Of a DNA stretch of 64,000 nucleotides, positions 39,871 through 50,990 are shown one piece after another. The stretch is from Cheiracanthium punctorium. Lineage: Eukaryota > Arthropoda > Arachnida > Araneae > Cheiracanthiidae. A program made the translations under genes and the position numbers. The stretch spans positions 930,001-994,000 of the forward strand of contig JAWZYV010012252.1 of assembly GCA_038373885.1 (NCBI GenBank), in the 5' to 3' direction. Every line of letters starts with the position of its first letter. Positions within the stretch are counted from its first letter, which is position 1. The notes under the pieces are model-generated. The model did not search any database. It worked only from the letters and a program-made list of their open reading frames with translations, and was not told where the DNA came from.

Positions 39871-40264
39871 AACCAACCAATTGGGGTTTTTACCATGACA
39901 GCTATAATCTTTTCATCAATTTTCCTTATTTTTTCCTTGGGGCGACTAGCATTTTCTAATTTTTATGTGTACGCCTCAAACAGTCAATTCAACAGAAATT
40001 GCAATTGTGATTGTTGGTATAGTTTTGGCTGCTTTTACTAACTGTTAAAGCTAAAACGCAAGGATCAATCATCAAACTCTATTTACTCTTCTATTAAAGG
40101 TTTTAAAATATAACTTTTACAGTCAGATGAAACGTATCAATGTATTTTATAGAATATAAAATAAATTAACTATGAAAAAGAAGTATCTTTCTGTTTTTTT
40201 TAATTGCAACTTTTGCGCAGTTAGTGTTTTCAAAGAAAAATTTTTCAAGCGATACCTTGTGGGG

Positions 40265-40440
40265 GGGCGATTTCAGGTGCTAGGTCTCTCATCTGGAATT
40301 GATTCAAAATTAAGAGACCACTCCTAGGGTTCAACACTGGTCTGCCTAATAGGCACACCCATAGTAAAATGACCGACACTGTGGCCCTCGCAGCGGGCAA
40401 GTCTCAGTAGGCCGCTCACCCGGCCATTTGAAAGAATAAA
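40265..40440 (+). mobile_element. SINE-like fragment sharing the 26.9-kb block
   Basis: It shares AGGTGCTAGGTCTCTCATCT and AATT-GATTCAAAATTA-AGA with 26905-26945, then diverges into a GC-rich tail (GGGCAAGTCTCAGTAGGCC). It is probably a partial or composite SINE copy, ending in a short AAAT-repeat tail at 40432-40448. Confidence 0.5.
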
Positions 40441-41169
40441 TAAATAAATATTCAAAAGTAAATAATTCGTAACATTTAAAATTTGAAATATTTATGATTA
40501 AGAGTTTGGAGATATACATATTAGTTATTCACGTGCCCTATATATTTAACTTTGCAAACTGGAGTATTAAATTAGATAGATACAAAGTCAGCATACTTTC
40601 GAATGTGATTTTATCACAACATAAGTTAAATAGTGACTGGGATAAAAAATTGAGCGATGAACCGCGGAACATTATTGTTCATTACTGATAATGATTTTGT
40701 AACCAAGAATGTTTGGTTACATCTTGCATGTATGCTTTTAACAGCAAAACTGAATGATATTTTAATGTTTAAATTAGAGACAATACTTAGTACGTAACTT
40801 TATAAAAACATATGTTAATTGTATCACATCACATAAAAATTTAAATACAGTACATTCGTATTTTAAATAATTTGATACATTTTACATTGTCTTCACACTT
40901 AAGTCACACTTATTTTCCCCAAATCCAATACGATAAGAAATCCCGTTATATAACAGTCTTGTAATCAAATACACAAATTTATGATAGATGAGAATCAGCT
41001 TTCCAGTATGCTGGAACATTAAATATTACATACTCTGAAACTTAGAAAGTAAATCAGAAAGTAGGAATAAATTGGAATAAAAGTTTTATAAGCGCCATTC
41101 AAAATTACCAATTCGCAAATCAGAATTAACTAGCTTAATAAGAGCTACAGCCTTGCATCTTCATAATGC

Positions 41170-41760
41170 ATATGCATATTTTTTAACAAGCTTTTATTAG
41201 TTTCACATGCATGTTTGTTTGTTTGTAATCGACTCCTTTGAACTCGATTTTGAGTCACTTTAAACGGTCAGATTTAATTTAAACTTTGTAGATTTATCAA
41301 GGACCGATGACAATACAATAATTTGATAAGTTTATCTCATTATCCTGATTAGGATAGTCAGGCTAAGTAATTTTCTTAGAGATCCTTTGCATGAGAGCAT
41401 GAGAGATGGAGCAAGCGCGCGGTCTACGCATGCGTACCATTTCGGCACTCGGCTCAGAACAGTGGAGTAGAACCTCTCTCGCTATTGGTAACTGTATTCA
41501 AACGAATGTTTGGGTAGTTACGTTTTTGAAATCCAGATGGCAAATCTAAAAATTTTACCTCAATATTATATATTATTACATGCATGTTTGTGTTTGTTGT
41601 AGTCGTTATGAAACTTGTTTGTTGATTAGAGACCTATTTTTCCTTTTTAGTGTGGAAGGTAGCATTTAACTGCAGGTTAATTTGGCGCACAGCAGGGGCG
41701 TAGCCAGAGGGGGGCTGAGGGGGCTGCTGCCCCCCCCGAAATGCGAGAACACGCTTTTAT
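41170..41760 (-). repeat. Inverted partial copy of the 44-46 kb repeat unit
   Basis: Read on the minus strand it carries the same blocks as the tandem units: ATCCTGATTAGG-type AATCAGGATAATG, AAAGTTTAAATTAAATCTGA, ATTTAACTGCAG, and the hAT-MITE tip (CAGGGGCGTAGCC in a GCGCACAG flank). A GC-rich insert with GCGCGCGGTCTACGCATGCG (around 41410-41440) interrupts it. Confidence 0.7.
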
Positions 41761-41790
41761 AGCAAATGGAACTAAAAAGTGAAAAATAAA

Positions 41791-42132
41791 TATAGCTTTG
41801 AAAACTAAAAAACACGATTTGGTGATAAATTGAATTAACTAAAAAGTGAAAAATAATTCTTAATATAGAAATAAATTAATGAACGAAAAATAGTATTGTT
41901 GTGAAAAAAGCATGGGGTGCTCCATATATCAGTTCTTGAGAATGTTAGATCGGCACGATTAGTACAAAAATTATATAAAAAATATAGCACAAAGCGCCCC
42001 ACACTTTTATCATAATAATACTATTTTTCGTTCATTAATTTATTTCTATATTAAGAATTATTTTTCACTTTATTCTTTCTTTTTAGTTAGTTCAAATTCT
42101 AAAGCGTGTTTTTTAGTTTTTTAAAACTATAT
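41791..42132. mobile_element. Foldback palindrome, copy A
   Basis: Arms of about 130 bases (41791-41923 and 41990-42132) share, in mirror order, AAAAACACG, TAATATAGAAATAAATTAAT, GAACGAAAAATAGTATT and GTGGGGCGCT. They enclose a loop of about 65 bases. The same palindrome recurs at 43875 and 45173. Confidence 0.8.
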
Positions 42133-42528
42133 TTATATTTTTAATAATATATTTAAGTATGTTACCGGCTGTTTTATGCATTCCCTTGAAAATATCTTTG
42201 CAAATTAATTAACTGTATGCAAAAAGATTGAAATTTAAAAATGTTTTATTTTGTCTTATTCATGCCTTATCTTTTTCCATTTAGAACACTTCTGGCATGA
42301 ATGGGGCACATTGTAAAACTTTGTATTTTTACTTTTAACACTTATTAAACTTGTTTCATCGTGTTTTTATGTATGTTTCCTGAAAAGTAAGATAATTATG
42401 TTCATTAGCATGACTGGGTAGGGGCTAGGGTGGGCTAAACCCACCTAGAAAGATTTTAGTCCCCCTTCTAGAAAAATTACATTTTCCATTGCAGGAACAC
42501 AAGATGAAGCGCCTAGGATGGTTTAAAG

Positions 42529-42836
42529 CAGCGGTTCCCAAACTTTTAAAATTGCACCCCCCTCAACAAAGGAAAACTTGAAATGACGCCCCCTTCCCTC
42601 ACATTTCACAACAAACATACAGTGTTTTATTTTTCAACAGTGAGAATTTAGTCGTCTTTTCTACAAAATAACGTTATCGGTAAAATTTGAATAATCATTT
42701 TAATAGAAAGCAGATATTTTGGGAGTGAAATTGAGATTAAATAAGACGATTTTTTAAACATGCGTTACCACTTGCTCTCTGGCTATTTTCCTCATTCCCT
42801 GCAAACGCTCTGCGACCCACCAGTCCGGAACCGCTG
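42529..42836. mobile_element. hAT-type MITE
   Basis: The ends CAGCGGTTCCCAAACTT and, from the right, CAGCGGTTCCGGACTGG match the hAT terminal-repeat style. The flanking octamers do not match, so the target duplication has decayed or one border is wrong. There is no coding content. Confidence 0.6.
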
Positions 42837-43874
42837 ACATAAATCCCCCCCCCCCCTGGATGCATTCAAAAAATCTATCCAGTTACGCCAATGATTATGT
42901 TTATTTTCAAGCAATTATCATAAAAATAATTGCTCTTCTTTCAAAAATTGCAGAATGCAAAATGTCCCATTCATGCTACTTCTCCCTTACATATTATATA
43001 AAACTTAACAGAATCATATTAAATAAACCTTATTTTGAAAATTAATCTATAAAATATTGTTAGAGGTGAGATACAGAATTTTCGTTTTTACGAAACAGAT
43101 GCGAATTTATGCTAAATTTTCGTATAATTGAGAATAAAGCGAAATTTAAGCAATTTGTGAATAGACGTGAATTTAGAGAAAAATTTCTTATTTTTGTGAA
43201 TAGGTGGAAAATATAGCATTTTTTAAGAAAGAAAATTACGTTAAAGAATCTTTTAAACGTAAATTCAAGATTCAAATAAGCTTCATATCTGATCTGTACC
43301 CGAAATTAATGAAATTAAATATTAGAAGATTCAAGTTATTCATTTGCTCACGATTTGTGAAACAAATTAGAAGGCTTGATAGCAACTCTTGAGCGACAAA
43401 ATCAGGGGATTAGGATCTAAACACAACAGATCCAGTCACATCTGTAAAACTTTCTATAAACTTTCTTTGCACATGAATTTTAATACAGGAAATGAAGCAT
43501 ATTTTCACATTGGTCAAATATTTTGCCCTCCCGACCAGTGGAAAAATACTGCAGAATTGTGGTAATTCTATCGTAAGGAAGAAAAATAGTACAAGTACTG
43601 TAAAATCTGCAGCTCTTATGCTGTAATTTTACGAAATTTTTCAATGCAGCACATAGCGCAAGTTTTGTTTGCACATCATGTAATGACGACATAAGCGAAT
43701 GAAATAAAATTTGGTTATATGATAGGTGGTCACTCAAACTATAGACATCCAATATTTTAAAAATATATAATTAAATTTCGAAAATTTTTAAAAATCGTTT
43801 CAAATCTGGTAAACTTCTATTTGTTTTCTTGACGAGAAAAATTCATTCAACCAGAATAAAATTTTAATTAAAAT

Positions 43875-44180
43875 AAAAATATAGTTTAAAAAACCAAAAA
43901 ACACGCTTTCATGATAAATTGAACTAACTAAAAAGCGAAAAATAATCCTTAATATAGAAATAAATTAATGAACGAAAAATAGTATTATTGTGAAAAAAGC
44001 GTGGGGCGCTTTGTGCTATATTTTATGCATCATTTTTGCTCTAATCGCACCCCACGCTTTTTCCCAATAATACTATTTTTCGTTCATTAATTTATTTCTA
44101 TATTAAGAATTATTTTTCGCTTTTTAGTTAGTTCAATTTATCACTAAAGCGTGTTTTTTGGTTTTTTAAACTATATTTTA
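43875..44180. mobile_element. Foldback palindrome, copy B
   Basis: The best-preserved copy, with arms 43875-44010 and 44046-44180 that are nearly perfect complements around a loop of about 35 bases. The inner stem reads GAAAAAAGCGTGGGG. It marks the left end of the first tandem repeat unit. Confidence 0.85.
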
Positions 44181-44346
44181 TTTTTCACTTTTTAGTTCGA
44201 TTTGCTATAAAAGCGTGTTTTTTAGTTTTTTTTTAAACTGTGTGTATTTAAAATTTATTTTTAATTTTCGATATCTCTCATAAGACACTAAGGAACACTA
44301 AGTTGGAAAGTACAAACTGTGATATAATTTTTTTTTCCCTGTGCAC

Positions 44347-44490
44347 CAGTGGCGTAGCCAGGATTTTATTTCGGGGTGGGCTGGGTATCAAATTTTAAGC
44401 TAAAGTTCAATTGTAAGCTAAACATCAAATTGTAAGCTAAGTAAAGGGTCCCATTTCGGAGGGGAACAGCCCCCTCTTGCTACGCCCTTG
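44347..44490. mobile_element. hAT MITE, copy in unit 1
   Basis: The element is 144 bases with ends CAGTGGCGTAGCCAGG and, inward from the right, CAAGGGCGTAGCAAG. It is flanked by perfect CTGTGCAC octamers (44339-44346 and 44491-44498). Confidence 0.88.
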
Positions 44491-44666
44491 CTGTGCACCA
44501 AAGTATTAATCAACCTGCAGTTAAATGCTACCTTCCTCACTAAAAAGAAAAAATAGGTCTCTAATCAACAAATAAAAGCATATTAAAAAGAATGGCCTTA
44601 ACATGTTCTAGTACTCAACTCTTCCATAATGTGATGGATCACGATATTTTGAAAAAATGAAAATAT

Positions 44667-44739
44667 TGCCGTGTCCAGGATTCGAACCTGGGTTATTGCG
44701 GCCACAACGCAAGGGTCTAACCACTATACGATCACGGCC
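44667..44739 (-). tRNA. tRNA-His(GTG)-like, unit 1
   Basis: The minus strand folds as a 73-base cloverleaf. It starts GGCCGTGATCGTATAGTGG, has anticodon arm TTGCG-TTGTGGC-CGCAA with anticodon GTG, a T arm with GGTTCGAATCC, and ends ACGGCA without an encoded CCA. One acceptor pair is weak. Because it sits inside a repeat unit with another copy 1.3 kb away, it may be a tRNA-derived repeat part rather than a host tRNA gene. Confidence 0.65.
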
Positions 44740-45172
44740 GCAGTAAAAAACGTTTTCTTAAGATTGTAATCTTTGGAAGTGTTCTACTTTCAATCAGGAT
44801 AAGAAATGAGGAAATTATTTAATCCTGGCGATCCTGATCAGGATAATAAGATAAACTTCTAAAATTATTGTATCGTCACCGGCTCTTCATAAATGTACAA
44901 AGTTTAAATTAAATCTGACCGTTTAAAGTGTGCCAAATTTGAGTTCAAAGGAGTCTGTTACAAACATACATACATATGAAACTAATAAATAAAAGCGTGT
45001 TAAAATCAGGATAATGGGATAAACTTATCAATTATTGTATTTTCATCGATCCTTGATATATCTACAAAGTTTAAATTAAATTTGACCGTTTAAAGTGGGT
45101 CAAAATCGAGTTCAAAGGATTCGGTTACAAACATACAAGCATACAAACATACATACAGGTGAAGCTAATATA

Positions 45173-45480
45173 ATATAGAAATAAATTAATGAACGAAAAA
45201 TAGTATTATTGTAAAAAAGGGGTGGGGCGCTTTGTGCTATATTTTTTGTATCATTTTTGTACTAATCGTACCGATCGAATATTCTCAAGAACTGATATAT
45301 GGAGCACCCCGCGCTTTTTTCACAATAATACTATTTTTCGTTCATTAATTTATTTCTATATGAAGAATTATTTTTCGCTCATTAATTTATTTCTTTATTA
45401 AGAATTATTTTTCGCTTTTTAGTCAGTTCAATTTATCACTAAAGCGTGTTTTTTGGTATTTTAAACTATATTTTTATTTT
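45173..45480. mobile_element. Foldback palindrome, copy C, left arm truncated
   Basis: The left arm begins abruptly at TAATATAGAAATAAATTAAT directly after the ACATACAGGTGAAGCTAA end of unit 1. The right arm is complete and contains CATTAATTTATTTCT twice. Confidence 0.8.
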
Positions 45481-45638
45481 TCACTTTTTAGTTCGATTTG
45501 CTATAAGCGTGTTTTTTAGTTTTTGTTAAACTGTATGTATTTAAAATTTATTTTTAATTTTTGATATCTCTCATAAGACACGAAGGAACACTAAGTTGGA
45601 AAGTACACACTGTGAGATAATTTATTTTCACTGTGCAC

Positions 45639-45784
45639 CAGTGGCGTAGCCAGGATTTTATTTCGGGGTGGGCTGGGTATCAAATTTAAAACTAAAGTTC
45701 AATTGTAAGCTAAATATCAAATTGTAAGGTAAGTAAAGGGTCCCATTTCTGGGGGTAGCAGCCCCCCCTCTTAATACGCCCCTT
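45639..45784. mobile_element. hAT MITE, copy in unit 2
   Basis: It lies in the same CTGTGCAC octamers (45631-45638 and 45785-45792) as the unit 1 copy. The shared insertion site shows that the MITE was already present before the unit was duplicated. Confidence 0.88.
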
Positions 45785-45960
45785 CTGTGCACCAAAGTAT
45801 TAATCAATCTGCAGTTAAATGCTACCTTCCTCACTAAAAAGGAAAAATAGGTCTCTAATCAACAAATAAAAGCGTGTTGAAAAGAATGGCCTTAACGTGT
45901 TCTTGTACTCAACTCTTCCATAATGTGATGGATCACGATATTTTGTAAAAATAAAAATAT

Positions 45961-46033
45961 TGCCGTGCCCAGGATTCGAACCTGGGTTATTGCGGACACA
46001 GCGCAATGTACTAACTACTATACGATCACGGCC
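45961..46033 (-). tRNA. tRNA-His(GTG)-like, unit 2
   Basis: This copy has a perfectly paired anticodon stem TTGCG/CGCAA around loop CTGTGTC (anticodon GTG). Its T stem CCAGG/CCTGG is intact around TTCGAAT. The D arm (GTATAGTAGTTAGTA) has a G-to-A change. It has the same repeat context as the copy at 44667. Confidence 0.6.
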
Positions 46034-46470
46034 ACTGTAAAAAAGGTTTTCTTAACATTGTAATCTTTAGAAGTGTTCTACTTTCAATCAGGATAAGAAA
46101 TGAGGAAATTATTTAATCCTGGCGATCCTGATCAGGATAATGAGATAAACTTATAAAATTATTGTATTGTCACCGGTTCTTCATAAATGTACAAAGTTTA
46201 AATTAAATCTGACCGTTTAAAGTGTGCCAAATTTAAGTTCAAAGAAGTCGGTTACAAACATACAAACATACACACATGTGAAGCTAATAAATAAAAGCGT
46301 GTTAAAATCAGGATAAACTTATCAAATTATTGTATTGTCATCGAGCCTTGATTAGCCACAAAGTTTAAATTAAATCTGACCGTTTAAAGTGGGTCAAAAT
46401 CGAGTTCAGTGGAGTCGGTTACAAACATACAAGCATACAAACATACATACAGGTGAAGCTAATAAAAGCG

Positions 46471-46678
46471 TGTTAAAAAAAGGAAATTCTCTATTGTAAA
46501 ATTTTCGCATCAATTAGCTGTAATCTTTGAACAATACACAGAAGTTATATAATTTTGTTGTCTACAATTGCCAATATACTAATTCCATTCTATGAACTTC
46601 TACAATGCTGACGAAAATTCAGGCTTCATGGAAATTTTCATTTTATGCTAACCCGTCAACGACGGGTACTTTAGCTAG
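46471..46678 (+). mobile_element. Helitron-type 3' terminus
   Basis: A perfect 7-base stem ACCCGTC-AAC-GACGGGT (46651-46667) is followed 7 bases later by CTAG (46675-46678) and then T. This is the hairpin-plus-CTRR end of Helitrons, which insert between A and T. A TC 5' end was not identified, so the full element limits are unknown. The tandem units just upstream may be its body. Confidence 0.65.
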
Positions 46679-47439
46679 TAGATTATAAAAGTAGTATTTT
46701 CATTCCTTTCTTAAAGTCATTAGACGAATTGGATACCTATTTGTTTAATCTAAAAAGAAATGTATTTTTAATGCCCTTTAAACCATAATTTAAAAATGAT
46801 AAATATTTGGCTTTGCCTTAAACAACTTGACTTAAAATAAGGTCAAAATTAAGTATTGCTGTATAAATATTGCACATGCAACATACTTCATATTGTAAAA
46901 AGTTTCTTTTCAAATGTATTTTAAAAATCATAAATTTTCCTTTTTCCTTATTATGCCGATTAAGTAATTCTCTATGTAGTTTCTCGCAAAAATAATCCAA
47001 AAGAAAAATAGCAGAGTAGTATAAAGGAACTGAATATATTTTTTAAAAGCTATTTAAAAGAATATTAAATTTTCAGAGCATTTCAATTTTTTAAAGAAGT
47101 TTTAAACTTTCGCTTGCGTTTGTTTAGTGCTTTGCATTTTATTTTCATTTTTGTTTTTTTTTTATACTTAAGATTTATTTGCGTCATTTTTTAATATACA
47201 TAAAAATTCATTTTATGTGATTTTTTATTTGATTCATTCCTTCAAACGTTTTAGAAAAAAAATGTAAAATCTACTGAAATTAATATTCTAATTCAAACAC
47301 TGACATTTCTATCATAATAGCAATCATTACAGCTTCTGCATATTTTGAGATAAAACAGTTTTTTTTTTTTTTTTTAAAGCAGTATGAAATACGCTTTTCT
47401 AATTGTTAGATCACATTTTTGAACTATATCTCTAGATGC

Positions 47440-47695
47440 GGGTTCAGAATTGTTTTTCGGGGGGAGGGGTAATTTTCGAAAAAAACTTTTATGAAAAACA
47501 AAATGTTACATTAAAGCAACATAAGCTGAGGGGAGAAGCTAAAGGAAGAGAAGCTTGAAGGGAGAAGCTCATTAAGAAAACTTATTTGACCTAAACAAAG
47601 TGTACAAAAAGTCAAAAACTTACCCTTAAGCAATTTTTGTGGGTGGAACTGAAGCCCCTCTAGCCCCTCTCTTGGATCTGCCACTGTATATCTTA
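47440..47695. mobile_element. Possible eroded MITE
   Basis: The stretch runs from GATGCGGGTTCAGAATTG to GGATCTGCCACTGTA with G-rich and C-rich interior runs, the look of the CAGTGGCAGATCC-type DNA elements. The two ends match poorly, so the limits are approximate. Confidence 0.35.
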
Positions 47696-49467
47696 GCCTT
47701 TCTTGATTTCAAATCAAACAATTTTTTTAAAAGCTTTGTCACGCATGTTTTTTAATGTTCTAATTAACTTCTAACAAGCAAGAAAAATTGATTGGATGGG
47801 CCTTATTTATTCCCTACGTACCTCAATTATTATTTTCAACCAAATACCTGGATTTCTGACCGTGACTGGGCCGCGATCAATTAAAGCAAATTATCATTTT
47901 CTCTATCTTACCTGCCCGGCATGACTTAATATGCGTGGCCTTGATTCATGCGGTTATAACTCATTCTACAATGTTGGCGGCCAAAGCGATTCCTCCTCAA
48001 AGATTATATAACGTGCGCCGTTTGGAAGAATCCGTAACCAACAGAATAAAAAGGCAAAGAAAAAGAAACAAATTCTTATCACAAATAATCTTAAGTTAAT
48101 TTTTAGCAGTTTTCAGTTGGTTACAAAGACAGGCATGCTGGAACTTCGATGAATTTAAACTTATTTTTGCCTTATCTGGCAGATAAAGGAAAAAGTGTGT
48201 TTTTATATTTCACCCTTATACAAATCCTCACAGATAGACCGATTTTCTTGAAATTTTGCATGCATGTAATAACAGAAATAGAAGAAAATTTTAACGACTT
48301 TTAAAATTTTGAAAATTCACCAGCTCCTGAGGTCTCGCAAGTTCCTACTCAAAAGGCGAATCTTTAATCTCATCTTTAAAAAATGAACAGCTATTAAAAA
48401 CCTGAAAATTGGCCTGTTCCCTTCTTTTTAGAAATTTCAGGAAGTTTTCATTTCGTAAAAGGCGTACGGAAACTTGAAATTTTTCAGAAGCTCAAAAAGT
48501 TTAAGAAAAATCTTAGAAGCTTTAAAAATTTACCTATTTCTAGACTTCCATGAACTATTTTTGAAATATTTTGTTAAGTTGTTTAAGTTAACATAACGGT
48601 TATAAGCTGAAATGTATACAAAAATATGTACTTATCACTAACAAAAGCAAAAACATATTTTGACATAGTTTCAAATATATTAGTTTGTTTAATTTACCAA
48701 AATTTTTATTGCATTAAAATTTAAAATGATGTAAATTATTTTTTCAAAGGACAAAAATTTTTAAAATGAATTTTACTAATATTTCTCAGGGCTTTATTAA
48801 TAAAACAAATATTTTACTTAATATATATCAACAAAATATTTTTTGTTCCATTTCTCCAAAAATGTCATACACATTGAAACTTTTAAACTTCTATTTAACG
48901 CTGAACTATGTCTGTGTTCTATAAAAACTATATGAAATTAGTTATACTGATACACCCAAAGAAAACTACCCGCAACTCTAAATAGATTCGCTGTGGCAAT
49001 TTGTTTTTTTTTATGCACACTTTAAAATATGCCAGGTATATAAGCAATATGTATCACAAATTCGATAAAACAAATATTTTATAACACCATAAAAATAACG
49101 GTAAAACTTGAGAGAAACTCTAAAAATAGATTTGCTAGAAAATTTTCTCCAATAATGTGCTGCATCATAAAATTCAATTACATTAAACATTATGGTACGT
49201 ATTCTACGTTACATACATAACTTGTACCTTTATGATCACTGAAAGTATTTTAAAACTGCCGCACTTTTTCTTCTCCACATTTTGCATGCTTTACGAATTA
49301 CACTATTAAACATAAACTAATGCATTCTGCTAATTATTACTCATTACTCTCAAAAAAAAGGAAAGAAAGAAAGGAAACGTATTAAAAGAGCAATAAAATT
49401 ATTTAAATAAACCATAACTGAAAATCTCTTTCACGCCGGCTCATTTCAAGTCATATAAGTAACTTAC

Positions 49468-49600
49468 CAAATCAAGAACAACGTATCTCCGTGACTTTCG
49501 CCGGTATTCTGGCCATCGATTCATGACAGCCAAGAAAAAACTTGTTAGACAAGCTTTCTCCTTCGACTCTATGTTACATAAACGTATCGTCCGTGAATTT
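49468..49600 (-). other. SLC18B1: Probable 5' untranslated exon of SLC18B1
   Basis: The segment ends in a strong donor (GATTTG|GTAAGT, boundary at 49468) and is richer in GC than its surroundings. It lies upstream of the first coding exon, whose acceptor demands an upstream exon. The outer boundary near 49600 is a guess, since no clear TATA or initiator was seen. A second donor-like site (CCCGCAG|GTAATA, boundary at 49663) lies just upstream and could end an alternative or earlier exon. It contains a short ATG-started frame beginning at 49524. The link to the gene is inferred from donor quality and position only. Confidence 0.45.
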
Positions 49601-49992
49601 TTTTTAATCATTTTTCATCGTTTTCTAGTGAGTTCTTCAAAAGCCTTTTTGTATTCTATTACCTGCGGGTAGATTGGGCTGAGCCGTAAACGCTACAAAA
49701 AGAAAATAGACACGATATTTTTCGTTCCAAAACTTTTTCAGGCTGTAACATAACTTTTATTGTTTTGCCGTTTGAAAGAGTGCATGAAAACGTTTATGAA
49801 GAGATACTCAATGTTTTGAGTCTGATTATTTTTTTTAATGAAGAGTTCATATTTAAAGGGGAAATGTATGACAATCGATACGAATGCAATTAAAATTTAC
49901 TATAGAATGTTTTCAGTCATCCTGACTCACGTGAAAACAAAATTTAATAAACCATAGTTAATATCAAAATTATTTCTAGTTGAAAAAAAGCG

Positions 49993-50990
49993 TAGGGTAA
50001 TCAGGGGTAAAGGTCCTCACGGGGCAAAGATCTGGATGCATTTTTTTTTTTTTTTTTTAGCAATCTAAATTAGCCACACTGATTTTTTCACAAGTTCCGT
50101 AGATGACACTGGTTTTGCGAACAAAGTATCACGCATGTGCGATTGTCAGCTTTTATACTATGAGGTAAAATACTTTTATGCGTATTTTGATGTAGTTTGT
50201 TAAATTTTTTGAACTTATTTTTTGGTCGCAATTTTACAGATTTATGTTTTAAGGGTTTTTTGTATATAAAGCTAACCTAACAATGACCTCACTACTTTAT
50301 ATTTCAAGTGATACGACTTTCGCCGGAAAGCAAATTTCAGATCTTCATCAAATGGGGCAAGAATCTTCGCATGCACGATGGGGTTAAGATCTGAATGCGG
50401 ATCTTTGCCCCTAATGCTTTGGGGCTTATAATAATGGTTTTGTTTGTTAAAACAGTCTTTCCCCTATTTTGTAAATTTCTCTAATTAAATTTAACTGACA
50501 GTGATGTTTTTCTTTTTGTCTAACCGCTTTTGTTAAACTAAGTTTAGAATACATACTTTAGAGATTGTTATCATATTAAATCAAACTTTTCCATGCAGTT
50601 CATAAGGAAAAAAAGGGGAAATTTAATTATAGTCTACCAGTATTGAAGGTGCTGATAGCAGCCAACCTCGCAACCTGATAAATAATAATTTTGCAGCAAA
50701 GACAATTTTGCAAGTGGGTTTCATTCTGAGTTTTGTGTCATGTCCATCACTGCGGATCCTTATCCCATTAGATGGGGCAAAGATCCGAAAATACTGTAAA
50801 AGCACTGACAGTTTTTATGTATTATATTTCGGACGAAAGTGATTATTTAAGATGACAGGTAAAGGTCTAAGTTATATTCTAATAAAAAAAGAGAGAGAGA
50901 GAGAGAGAGAGTTTAGGTTCATAACCTGCTGCAATTTTTCAGAAATGAGTTATAATTCAAAATTGCGGACCTTTGCCACCACCTACCCTA
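49993..50990. mobile_element. 1.0-kb TIR element with repeated GGGGCAAAGATC motif
   Basis: The ends TAGGGTAATCAGGGGTAAAG and, inward from the right, TAGGGTAGGTGGTGGCAAAG match loosely. Inside, GGGGCAAAGATC or its complement recurs near 50030, 50353, 50398, 50774 and 50967. No transposase is visible and the superfamily is unassigned. Confidence 0.55.
50890..50911. repeat. (GA)n microsatellite
   Basis: Eleven uninterrupted GA units lie inside the 1.0-kb element. Confidence 0.9.

Larger units (their letters stand above)
43875..45172. repeat. Tandem unit 1 of a 1.3-kb duplication
   Basis: The order of parts is: foldback palindrome, AT-rich linker, hAT MITE in CTGTGCAC flanks, tRNA-His-like sequence, a block with TCAGGATAA and AAAGTTTAAATTAAATCTGA present twice, and (ACAAACAT)n-like sequence. 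The same order recurs directly downstream. Confidence 0.85.
45173..46470. repeat. Tandem unit 2 of the 1.3-kb duplication
   Basis: The parts and order are the same as in unit 1. Its foldback palindrome has a left arm truncated at the junction (45173-45230) and a right arm lengthened by a small internal duplication (about 45315-45480). Confidence 0.85.
34641..49467 (-). other. Probable SLC18B1 intron 1
   Basis: A 14.8-kb span between the likely 5' UTR exon and the first coding exon. 34650-38220 has no gene or element I can support apart from a short A-run near 37131. 40440-41150 and 46680-47440 are likewise empty, and 47700-49460 is plain AT-rich sequence. The rest is itemised separately. Confidence 0.55.

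Noticed and set aside
42529..42836. Perfect 8-base target duplication for this hAT MITE
   Set aside because: The flanking octamers GTTTAAAG and ACATAAAT do not match.
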